A DNA stretch of 5,667 nt from Actinomycetes bacterium. GTDB taxonomy: Bacteria; Actinomycetota; Acidimicrobiia; Spongiisociales; UBA5794. Where the stretch lies: assembly GCA_023336855.1 (NCBI GenBank), contig JAMBLK010000176.1, forward strand, positions 1 to 5,667, written 5' to 3'. A program made the position numbers and the translations under genes. The number at the start of each line of letters is the position of its first letter. Position 1 is the stretch's first letter. The notes below the pieces were generated by a model. That model was not told where the DNA came from. It saw nothing but the letters and a program-made list of their open reading frames with translations, and ran no database searches. Below are positions 1-5,057 of the stretch, piece by piece.

Positions 1-167
1 TAGGCGATGGTGATGATCTGCGCGACTTGCGACGGATCAGACGTGACGAACTGGTTCGGGATCACGATGAACAGGACGACCATAAGGCCGAAGAAGGAGG
101 CGGCGCCGATGGCGGCACGCGGCCACGCAATCGGTCGGGTACCGGCGAACGCTTGTTGATCGGTCAC
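1..167 (-). CDS. Unrecognised membrane protein, N-terminal part only (runs off the left edge)
   Basis: Reading leftwards from a GTG at 167-165, 55 codons are open to the window edge; the next codon begins TA, so the frame continues with Tyr or stops there. The protein starts MTDQQAFAGTRPIAWPRAAI and then has one strongly hydrophobic stretch at about residues 19-39 (IGAASFFGLMVVLFIVIPNQ), followed by a polar stretch with VTSDPSQ and a second hydrophobic run beginning at the edge. This suggests an integral membrane protein with a short cytoplasmic N-terminus. The GTG start is supported by a GAGGA Shine-Dalgarno-like element 4 nt upstream and a TAGAAT -10 box on the same strand at 192-197. An ATG at 172-170 is followed at once by TGA (ATG AAG TGA), so it cannot be the start. 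The gene is divergent from menJ. I do not recognise the family, and the visible part is too short to assign a function. Confidence 0.6.
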   Translation of the reverse strand, partial: MTDQQAFAGTRPIAWPRAAIGAASFFGLMVVLFIVIPNQFVTSDPSQVAQIITIA

Positions 168-238
168 TTCATCCTCGTCTCGTAGAGCGCGATTCTACGC
201 CGGTACGTTCGCCGTAATGCACTCCTAGCCTCGTGCCC
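168..238. promoter_or_regulatory. Divergent promoter region between the left-edge gene and menJ
   Basis: This 71-bp gap separates two divergent starts. On the minus strand a good -10 box, TAGAAT (192-197), lies about 25 nt before the GTG at 167, leaving a short leader that contains GAGGA. On the plus strand TAGCCT (226-231) fits the TANNNT -10 pattern and ends exactly 7 nt before the ATG at 239, placing the transcription start at or next to that ATG. No convincing -35 hexamer is seen at 16-18 bp on either strand. The boxes are visible; promoter activity is inferred. Confidence 0.4.
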
Positions 239-1510
239 ATGTCGTCTTCCTCTCAGGTGCTTGTGGTCGGTGGTGGTCCCGGTGGAGCCGCGGCCGCCTT
301 CTGGCTCGCCAGGAACGGCATCGACGTCACACTGGTCGAGAAGAAGCGTTATCCAAGAGAGAAGGCGTGCGGTGACGGCTTGACCCCGAGAGCGGTTCGT
401 CAACTCGTCGACATGGGATTCGATTTCGAGCGGCCGGACGTTCATCGCGTTGTCGGCCTCCGGTCCTACGCCGGCGACGTGATGCTTGAGATGCCATGGC
501 CGGAGCACTCCATCTATCCGAACTGGGGGGCCACGCTCCGCCGCGCCGATCTTGACGGCCGTGTCGCCGCTCTCGCCCAGGCAGAAGGCGCCACAGTTCT
601 CCAGGGTGTCGAAGCCGTCGCGGTCGTCGACGATGGCGACCTTACTGCCGTCGAACTCCATCGACAGGGCGAGGAGCCTGAGATCGTCACGCCGGGCTAC
701 ATCGTGGTCGCCGACGGGTCACTGTCCCGCTTCGGTCGGCAACTCGGCACGCAGCGTCGCCGTGACTATCCGTTCGGCCTCGCCGTACGGGGATACTGGG
801 AGAGTCCGAACTCGACCGATGGATACATCGAGAGCCAACTCGATATCCGCGATCGCGAAGGTCGAGCGATGCCGGGATATGGGTGGGTGTTCCCGATGGG
901 GGACGGAACTATCAACGTCGGCGCCGGACTCGTTTCCACGTTCAAGGGATGGAAGGACATCAACACGAGTCGGATTCTCGAGGCCTACCTCGCCAGCCTT
1001 CCCGAGCACTGGCAGATCCAGGAGGATCCGATCGCTCGCCCAATCGGAGGGAAACTTCCGATGGCCTTCTCCGTCGGCCCAAAAACGGGACGGAACTGGG
1101 TGTTGGTAGGCGACGCCGCTGGAGCCGTCAATCCGTTCAACGGGGAGGGCATCGACTATGCCTACGAGACCGGGCGGCTCGCTGCTGGATTCATCTCCGA
1201 GGCCCTGGCCACCGACGGCCCGGCGAAGCTGACCGCGTACGACGAGGCGCTCATTTCTGAGTACGCGGCGTACCACCGGGTTGCGCGGATCTTCGTCTCG
1301 GCGATCGGGAATCCTTCGGTGATGCGAACGCTCACGACGGTTGGTCTGCGGTCACGGCCACTCATGGAGTGGGTGTTGAAAGTGATGGCAAACCTCCTTG
1401 AACCAGAAGAGAGAGGCATGGCGGAACACGTCTATGTCGCCATTGAACGGGCCGTAGATCTCCCCGGCGTTCGTCGGATCAAAGCATCGGGAGTAGAAAG
1501 TAGAAAGTAG
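239..1510 (+). CDS. menJ: Menaquinone reductase MenJ (geranylgeranyl reductase family flavoprotein)
   Basis: A predicted FAD-dependent oxidoreductase of 423 residues that would reduce an isoprene unit of the menaquinone side chain at the inner face of the membrane, as shown for mycobacterial MenJ. Visible motifs, numbered from the ATG at 239, are the N-terminal dinucleotide-binding GGGPGG (11-16) with the ribose-binding Glu at 34; the family signature CGDGLTPRAV (44-53); ADGSLSRFGR (158-167); PGYGWVFPMG (212-221); and the second FAD motif GDAAGAVNPFNGEGI (291-305). These match mycobacterial MenJ almost block for block, including KxCGDGLTPRAV and NPxNGEGIDY, and the length is close to the roughly 410 residues usual there. 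An in-frame GTG at 233 would add two residues, but neither start has a Shine-Dalgarno. ATG 239 is preferred because TAGCCT lies 7 nt upstream, consistent with a leaderless message. The last residues (GVESRK) and the TAG stop are encoded by a 7-nt tandem repeat. It could act on another prenyl substrate, but proximity to nuo favours menaquinone. Confidence 0.88.
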   Translation: MSSSSQVLVVGGGPGGAAAAFWLARNGIDVTLVEKKRYPREKACGDGLTPRAVRQLVDMGFDFERPDVHRVVGLRSYAGDVMLEMPWPEHSIYPNWGATLRRADLDGRVAALAQAEGATVLQGVEAVAVVDDGDLTAVELHRQGEEPEIVTPGYIVVADGSLSRFGRQLGTQRRRDYPFGLAVRGYWESPNSTDGYIESQLDIRDREGRAMPGYGWVFPMGDGTINVGAGLVSTFKGWKDINTSRILEAYLASLPEHWQIQEDPIARPIGGKLPMAFSVGPKTGRNWVLVGDAAGAVNPFNGEGIDYAYETGRLAAGFISEALATDGPAKLTAYDEALISEYAAYHRVARIFVSAIGNPSVMRTLTTVGLRSRPLMEWVLKVMANLLEPEERGMAEHVYVAIERAVDLPGVRRIKASGVESRK

Positions 1511-1515
1511 AAAGA
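1491..1515 (+). repeat. 7-nt tandem repeat array, left arm (GTAGAAA x3)
   Basis: Three perfect head-to-tail copies of GTAGAAA occupy 1493-1499, 1500-1506 and 1507-1513, preceded by GA and followed by GAAA. The array overlaps the 3' end of menJ: the TAG of the third copy (1508-1510) is the stop codon and the earlier copies encode its last residues. Because the period (7) is not a multiple of 3, the TAG triplets at 1494, 1501 and 1508 fall in all three frames. It is the inverted partner of the array at 1543-1580. Confidence 0.9.
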
Positions 1516-1564
1516 AACCAGACTCGACGCCGGGCTCCGTCTCTCTACGCTCTACTTTCTACTT
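1498..1564. terminator. Perfect 14-bp inverted repeat at the convergent junction; possible bidirectional terminator
   Basis: Bases 1498-1511 (AAGTAGAAAGTAGA) are perfectly complementary to 1551-1564 (TCTACTTTCTACTT), with a 39-nt loop. A second register shifted by one 7-nt unit is also almost perfect. The structure lies between the ends of menJ (plus) and the DUF3054-like gene (minus), where a shared terminator would be expected. However, the stem is A+T-rich and weak for this genome, the loop is long and no clear T-run follows on either strand, so it is not a classical intrinsic terminator. The pairing is seen; termination is inferred and weakly supported. Confidence 0.35.
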
Positions 1565-1580
1565 CGTACTTGCTACTTCC
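1543..1580 (-). repeat. 7-nt tandem repeat array, right arm (degenerate, inverted to left arm)
   Basis: TAC occurs at 1546, 1553, 1560, 1567 and 1574, an exact 7-nt spacing over five units. On the minus strand the units read as variants of AAGTAGA, the same unit as the left arm. The minus-strand TAG at 1575-1573 is the stop codon of the DUF3054-like gene, and further TAGs begin at 1561, 1554 and 1547, together covering all three frames. Units further from the centre of the palindrome are less well conserved. Confidence 0.85.
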
Positions 1581-1980
1581 GTCCCAGGTAGGCCGCGAGT
1601 CCCGCTCTCCAAGCAACCAATGCGGGGCCGTTCGTTGCGATCAGGACCAGGACGAACGTTGCTGAGATTCCGACGCCCAGGATCCATCCCCGCAGGAACG
1701 CGGCGAATGGCGCAGCGATTGTCCACGCCAGGGCGACCTTCCACACTGCGGAGGGCCGTTTCAGCGTGGTGTCCGAGAACGTGTCGAACCATGGGGCGAT
1801 TGCAGCCCAGGCGACCAGAACACCGAGCGTCGTGACGAACAATCGCCATGTCTCGTCGAGCGTGGAATGAGTCAGGAATCCGAAGACTGTCATCCCAACC
1901 AGCACAACGACGTCGCCGATGATCGCCCAGAGCAGCAAGGAGCGGTCGGCAAACAAAGGGCGGTCAGGCAGCTGTGTCAC
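1573..1980 (-). CDS. DUF3054-like small integral membrane protein
   Basis: From the GTG at 1980 the product is 135 residues with four hydrophobic segments at about 15-36, 45-65, 79-97 and 100-130, so it is an inner-membrane protein. GDVVVLVGMTVFGFLTH in the first segment and FLRGWILGVGISATF with a following AWRAGL in the last resemble the family pattern of DUF3054 as I remember it (Asp and a terminal His in helix 1, an Arg-Gly before the last helix, a Trp-Arg near the end). No function is established for that family. The open frame extends back to an ATG at 2073, but that would add 31 residues mostly encoded by the 7-nt repeat at 2005-2033, and the length from 1980 fits the family better. No Shine-Dalgarno precedes GTG 1980; a TACGCT box lies 7 nt upstream, suggesting a leaderless message. 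Its stop codon lies in the repeat array shared with menJ. It sits between menJ and nuoA on the opposite strand, so it is transcribed independently. Confidence 0.7.
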   Translation of the reverse strand: MTQLPDRPLFADRSLLLWAIIGDVVVLVGMTVFGFLTHSTLDETWRLFVTTLGVLVAWAAIAPWFDTFSDTTLKRPSAVWKVALAWTIAAPFAAFLRGWILGVGISATFVLVLIATNGPALVAWRAGLAAYLGRK

Positions 1981-1987
1981 GGCCGAG

Positions 1988-1993
1988 AGCGTA
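1988..1993 (-). promoter_or_regulatory. Candidate -10 box (TACGCT) for a leaderless DUF3054-like transcript
   Basis: On the minus strand TACGCT fits TANNNT and is separated from the GTG at 1980 by exactly 7 nt, placing the transcription start on or beside the start codon. This is the same geometry as TAGCCT before the menJ ATG. No -35 hexamer is visible at 16-18 bp; that position is occupied by the 7-nt repeat array. Confidence 0.35.
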
Positions 1994-2004
1994 GGCAGGC
2001 GGCC

Positions 2005-2033
2005 TGAGCTGCGAGCTATGAACTGTGAGCAGG
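2005..2033. repeat. Second 7-nt tandem repeat array (consensus GAGCTRY, four degenerate copies)
   Basis: Four consecutive 7-nt units, GAGCTGC (2006-2012), GAGCTAT (2013-2019), GAACTGT (2020-2026) and GAGCAGG (2027-2033), share the frame GARCNNN. The period equals that of the arrays at 1491-1580, but the unit is different. The array lies immediately upstream of the proposed promoter of the DUF3054-like gene, so that gene is flanked on both sides by 7-nt arrays. Confidence 0.7.
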
Positions 2034-2045
2034 AAGAACGAGTCT

Positions 2046-2055
2046 TCACCGGTGA
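2046..2055. promoter_or_regulatory. Perfect 10-bp palindrome TCACCGGTGA, possible operator
   Basis: TCACCGGTGA is its own reverse complement. It lies in the divergent region between the DUF3054-like gene and nuoA, about 65 bp upstream of the nuo -35 box. Palindromes of this size are common regulator sites, but a 10-bp palindrome can also arise by chance, and no regulator gene is seen nearby. Confidence 0.25.
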
Positions 2056-2086
2056 CCAATAACCGATATCCAACCACCGACTGTTC

Positions 2087-2100
2087 GGGTCCTTTGACCC
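2087..2100. promoter_or_regulatory. Inverted repeat GGGTC-N4-GACCC upstream of the nuo promoter
   Basis: A perfect 5-bp inverted repeat with a 4-nt spacer (CTTT) lies about 12 bp upstream of the nuo -35 box, a position where an activator or repressor could act. It could also form a small hairpin. The right half overlaps TTGACC (2094-2099), which looks like a -35 hexamer but has no matching -10 at the right distance. Confidence 0.3.
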
Positions 2101-2111
2101 TGGCCGCCGTT

Positions 2112-2141
2112 TTGGGCAAGCTGCGCGACTGTCCGTAGACT
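2112..2141 (+). promoter_or_regulatory. Predicted sigma70-type promoter of the nuo operon
   Basis: TTGGGC (2112-2117) and TAGACT (2136-2141) are separated by 18 bp and match the -35 (TTG) and -10 (TANNNT) patterns. The expected transcription start, near 2148, would leave only about 5-6 nt before the nuoA ATG at 2154. That agrees with the lack of a Shine-Dalgarno there and implies an almost leaderless message. Confidence 0.5.
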
Positions 2142-2153
2142 CACGCCCCGTAT

Positions 2154-2576
2154 ATGGATCTTCTCGCGTATCTCCCGATCGCTCTGATGTTCATCCTCGG
2201 ACTCGTGTTCGCGGTGGCCGCGATGTGGATGTCGTGGCGGGTTGCACCGAACAACCCGACACCCGAGAAGCTCGCTCCCTACGAGTGCGGCATCGTCCCC
2301 CTCCAGGAACCGGTCGAGCGGTTCCCCGTGAAGTTTTATCTCGTCGCCATGTTGTTCGTCATCTTCGACGTCGAGATCATCTTCCTCTTCGCCTGGGCCG
2401 TTCGTATGGACGAGTTCGGCTGGGCCGGGATCGCCGCCGTCGGGATCTTCATGCTCCTCCTCATTGAGACCCTCGGCTATGTCTGGAAGCGGGGTGCGCT
2501 CGACTGGAACGTCGCCCACCGCGCCCGCTACCGCAAGGTCGTCGCCCCCGATCCGCAGGTCGAGGAGGCCGCCTGA
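2154..2576 (+). CDS. nuoA: NADH-quinone oxidoreductase subunit A
   Basis: A small membrane subunit of complex I, 140 residues, with three transmembrane helices at about 4-28, 61-84 and 89-110. The loop after helix 1 carries KLAPYECGIVPL (39-50), the conserved YECG loop that lies by the quinone entry site, and helix 2 carries FDVEIIFLF (71-79) with the conserved Asp72 and Glu74. Helix 3 has the conserved Glu105, and the protein continues with the usual WKRGALDW (111-118) and a short polar tail. The length is typical or slightly long. ATG 2154 is the only plausible start: no in-frame start codon lies between it and the promoter, and there is no Shine-Dalgarno. It is the first gene of the operon. 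Its TGA stop shares one base with the nuoB ATG, and a strong GAGGAGG (2562-2568) inside its end serves nuoB. Confidence 0.95.
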   Translation: MDLLAYLPIALMFILGLVFAVAAMWMSWRVAPNNPTPEKLAPYECGIVPLQEPVERFPVKFYLVAMLFVIFDVEIIFLFAWAVRMDEFGWAGIAAVGIFMLLLIETLGYVWKRGALDWNVAHRARYRKVVAPDPQVEEAA

Positions 2577-3061
2577 TGGCCGCCGAAGTACACAACCCGA
2601 ACTTCCTCCTCACGACGCTGGACAAGGGCATCAGTTGGACGAGAACCCGGTCGATGTGGCCGGCGACGTTCGGTCTCGCGTGCTGCGCCATCGAGATGAT
2701 GGCGACCGGTGCCGCGCATCACGATCTCGCACGATTCGGAATGGAAGTATTCCGAGCGTCCCCACGCCAGGCCGACCTGATGGTGGTGGCAGGGCGGCTC
2801 TCTCAGAAGATGGCCCCTGTTCTTCGCCAGGTCTATGACCAGATGGCGGAGCCGAAGTGGGTCATCTCCATGGGGGCATGTGCCTCAACAGGAGGCATGT
2901 TCAACAACTATGCCCTGGTGCAGGGCGTCGACGAGATCGTTCCTGTCGACGTCTACGTGCCGGGATGCCCGCCAGGGCCGCAGTCCCTGATGCACGGAAT
3001 CCTGACGCTCCAAGACAAGATCATGGCTGGAGAGATTCGCCGCTCCACGGGGCTCCTGTAA
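2576..3061 (+). CDS. nuoB: NADH-quinone oxidoreductase subunit B (N2 cluster subunit)
   Basis: The peripheral-arm subunit that binds the [4Fe-4S] cluster N2, which passes electrons to quinone; 161 residues. The four cluster ligands are present: the adjacent pair Cys36-Cys37 in FGLACCAIEMM, Cys102 in GACASTGGM, and Cys131 in VPGCPPGP. Other conserved blocks are ARFGMEVFRASPRQADLMVV (52-71) and PKWVISMGAC. The protein ends soon after the last block, without the long C-terminal tail seen in some lineages. The start at 2576 overlaps the nuoA stop by one base (TGATG) and has GAGGAGG seven bases upstream, the best ribosome site in the window. Its TAA stop overlaps the nuoC ATG in the same manner. 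No expected residue is missing. Confidence 0.97.
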   Translation: MAAEVHNPNFLLTTLDKGISWTRTRSMWPATFGLACCAIEMMATGAAHHDLARFGMEVFRASPRQADLMVVAGRLSQKMAPVLRQVYDQMAEPKWVISMGACASTGGMFNNYALVQGVDEIVPVDVYVPGCPPGPQSLMHGILTLQDKIMAGEIRRSTGLL

Positions 3062-3627
3062 TGGCCGAAGAGAGCACACCCCAGGAAGAGCCTCAGGAGA
3101 CGGACGAAGCCGCGGAGGAAGCCGTTGCTCGCGTCCTTCCCGACGATCGCATTCTCGCCGGTCTTGCCGAACCGTTTCCGAACGTCGTCTTCACCTCGTT
3201 CGAACCGCTCGCAGGACCTCGTCAGGACACGGCAACCGTATCCAGAGAAGAACTCATCTCCTTCGTCGAAGCAGTGAACGATGCTGGGTTCGAGACCTTC
3301 ATCGACGTCTGCTCCGTCGATCACCTCAACCGCAAGCCCCGCTACGACGTCGTCATCAACCTCCTGTCGATGCAACATACGAAGCGCCTACTCATCAAGG
3401 TCGGTGTCCCCGGCGACGATCCCACCGTCCAGTCGATTTCTTCGATCTATGCAGGTGCGAACTTCTACGAACGTGAAGTCTGGGACCTGATGGGCATCGT
3501 GTTCGAAGGGCACCCGGATCTGACGCGAATTGTTCTCCCCGACGAATGGGAAGGCCACCCGCTGCGCAAGGACTACAGCGTCGGCTCGGTCCCGGTGCAG
3601 TTCAAAGGATCACACAAGTCGTCATGA
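3061..3627 (+). CDS. nuoC: NADH-quinone oxidoreductase subunit C (30 kDa subunit)
   Basis: A Q-module subunit of complex I that packs against NuoD and carries no cofactor; 188 residues from ATG 3061. The family signature is clear: YEREVWDLMGIVFEGHPDL followed by RIVLPDEW and GHPLRKDY. Upstream lie FIDVCSVDHL and RYDVVINLLS, the usual core strands. The first 22 residues hold nine Glu/Asp and no basic residue, an acidic low-complexity leader. The frame is open back to 2857, but that would run through nuoB. ATG 3061 is chosen because it overlaps the nuoB stop by one base (TAATG) and begins just before the leader. It is not fused to nuoD, unlike the nuoCD fusion of enterobacteria. Its end overlaps the nuoD start by 4 nt (ATGA). 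Confidence 0.95.
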   Translation: MAEESTPQEEPQETDEAAEEAVARVLPDDRILAGLAEPFPNVVFTSFEPLAGPRQDTATVSREELISFVEAVNDAGFETFIDVCSVDHLNRKPRYDVVINLLSMQHTKRLLIKVGVPGDDPTVQSISSIYAGANFYEREVWDLMGIVFEGHPDLTRIVLPDEWEGHPLRKDYSVGSVPVQFKGSHKSS

Positions 3628-5057
3628 GCGATACGCCAAATAACACCGAGGGCGATGCCCAGGCACCGATGCTCGAACCGCCAACCGGTTCAGCTGACGG
3701 AAGTCTGGATGCCGACGAGCGGCGCCGCGCTCACGACATCTGGGTCGCAGGTACCGAAGAGCCGGACTGGATTGCCAACGCCACCGACGAAGGTGCACAG
3801 GAACTGCTGCCCCGGGACATAGATCCTGCGCTGCAGATTCAGCGGGGCATCGCCGTCGACGACGACTTCATCGATCAGCCGACCATCACCGAGGACGAGC
3901 GCCAGATCCTCAACATGGGTCCGCAGCACCCGGCGACGCACGGCGTCCTCCGGCTCCACCTCGAACTCGACGGGGAGACGATCCGGCGTGTCAAACCGAT
4001 CATCGGCTACCTCCACACGGGCATGGAGAAGACCGCCGAGAACCTGACGTACATGCAAGGCGGCACGAACGTCACTCGCATGGACTACCTATCGCCGCTG
4101 AACAATGAGCTCTGCTACTCGCTCGCTGTTGAGCAGCTGCTCGGCGTCGAAATCCCTCCCCGGGCCCAGGCGATCCGGATCCTGATGACCGAACTCAACC
4201 GTGTGGCGAGTCACCTCATCTGGGTCGCGACGTTCGGGATGGACATCGGCGCCCTCTCGATGATGATCTATGGGTTCCGGGATCGCGAAGCGATTCTCGC
4301 CTTCTTCGAGAAGGTCACGGGCCTTCGGATGAACCACAACTACATCCGTCCCGGAGGCGTCGCAGCCGACCTCCCCGAAGGTTGGGAAGAGGACATCGAC
4401 GGGATCTTCGACATCGTCGGATCCGGCCTCGATGACTACGAGGACTTACTCAACCGCAACCCGATCTTCCTCGACCGGACCCGTGGGGTGGGCGTCCTCA
4501 CCCCCGAAGAAGCGCAGGCATACGGCGTCACGGGGCCAGCGGCCAGGGCTTCCGGTGTGAACTTCGACCTCCGAAAAGCCTTTCCGTACAGCGGAATCGA
4601 GCAGTACGAGTTCGACGTGCCACTCGGCAAGCACGGAGACACGCTCGACCGCTATCTCGTGCGCATGGAAGAGATGCGCCAGTCCCTGCGCATCGTTCAG
4701 CAGGTTCTCGAGACGATGCCGCCGGGCGACTATCGCACCGACGATCGCAAGGTCACGCCGCCTCCTCGCAAACGCATCGACGAATCGATGGAGGCATTGA
4801 TTCACCACTTCAAGCTCTTCACCGAAGGATTCAAAGCACCGGCCGGTGAGGTCTACCAGGCCGTTGAGTCGCCGCGAGGCGAGCTCGGCATGCACCTCGT
4901 GTCGAAGGGCGGCTCGAAGCCCTGGCGTCTCCATGCGCGAACACCATCGTTCGCGATCGTCCAAGCACTGCCCGTGATGTTGACCGACCAGATCGTGCCC
5001 GATGTCATCGCGACCCTTGCGTCACTCGACCCCGTACTGGGAGACGTCGACCGATGA
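3624..5057 (+). CDS. nuoD: NADH-quinone oxidoreductase subunit D (49 kDa subunit), with long N-terminal extension
   Basis: The core Q-module subunit that, with NuoB, forms the quinone-reduction pocket; 477 residues from ATG 3624. The conserved fold begins at NMGPQHPATHGVLR (97-110); His106 and Tyr155 (in RMDYLSP) correspond to the quinone-binding His38 and Tyr87 of Thermus Nqo4. Further signatures are GYLHTGMEK, LNRVASHL, NYIRPGGV, RGVGVL, GVNFDLRKAFPYSG, SMEALIHHFK, ESPRGELG and the canonical C-terminus LDPVLGDVDR. The region before residue 97 is unusual: about 96 residues with 24 Asp/Glu, only six Arg and no Lys, compared with roughly 30-40 residues in Thermus or Mycobacterium. The frame is open back to 3546, but ATG 3624 overlaps the nuoC stop (ATGA) and is preferred. 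A GGA at 3607-3609 lies rather far upstream, so translational coupling is likely. Its stop overlaps the nuoE start by 4 nt. Confidence 0.95.
   Translation: MSDTPNNTEGDAQAPMLEPPTGSADGSLDADERRRAHDIWVAGTEEPDWIANATDEGAQELLPRDIDPALQIQRGIAVDDDFIDQPTITEDERQILNMGPQHPATHGVLRLHLELDGETIRRVKPIIGYLHTGMEKTAENLTYMQGGTNVTRMDYLSPLNNELCYSLAVEQLLGVEIPPRAQAIRILMTELNRVASHLIWVATFGMDIGALSMMIYGFRDREAILAFFEKVTGLRMNHNYIRPGGVAADLPEGWEEDIDGIFDIVGSGLDDYEDLLNRNPIFLDRTRGVGVLTPEEAQAYGVTGPAARASGVNFDLRKAFPYSGIEQYEFDVPLGKHGDTLDRYLVRMEEMRQSLRIVQQVLETMPPGDYRTDDRKVTPPPRKRIDESMEALIHHFKLFTEGFKAPAGEVYQAVESPRGELGMHLVSKGGSKPWRLHARTPSFAIVQALPVMLTDQIVPDVIATLASLDPVLGDVDR

Noticed and set aside
233..238. GTG start two codons upstream of the menJ ATG
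   Set aside because: It would add only Met-Pro and has no ribosome site; the -10 box position favours transcription starting at ATG 239. It cannot be fully excluded.
719..1276. Long minus-strand open frame of 185 codons inside menJ
   Set aside because: It lies wholly opposite a gene with intact FAD motifs, is rich in residues typical of antisense frames in high-GC DNA, and has no recognisable domain.
1498..1564. Classical Rho-independent terminator
   Set aside because: The inverted repeat is real, but the stem is A+T-rich, the loop is 39 nt and no T-run follows on either strand, so it is kept only as a low-confidence terminator candidate.
1491..1580. Arrays as CRISPR or as terminal inverted repeats of a mobile element
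   Set aside because: The 7-nt units have no spacers, so this is not CRISPR. Only 28 nt separate the arms, and no transposase or target duplication is present.
1981..2073. Upstream extension of the DUF3054-like gene to ATG 2073
   Set aside because: The added 31 residues are polar, mostly encoded by the 7-nt repeat, and make the protein longer than the family; GTG 1980 has better promoter geometry.
2857..3060. Upstream extension of nuoC
   Set aside because: It would overlap nuoB by 200 bases in another frame and encodes Arg-rich shadow sequence; ATG 3061 at the nuoB stop is the natural start.
3546..3623. Upstream extension of nuoD
   Set aside because: It runs through the conserved C-terminus of nuoC in another frame; the ATGA overlap at 3624 is a typical coupled start.
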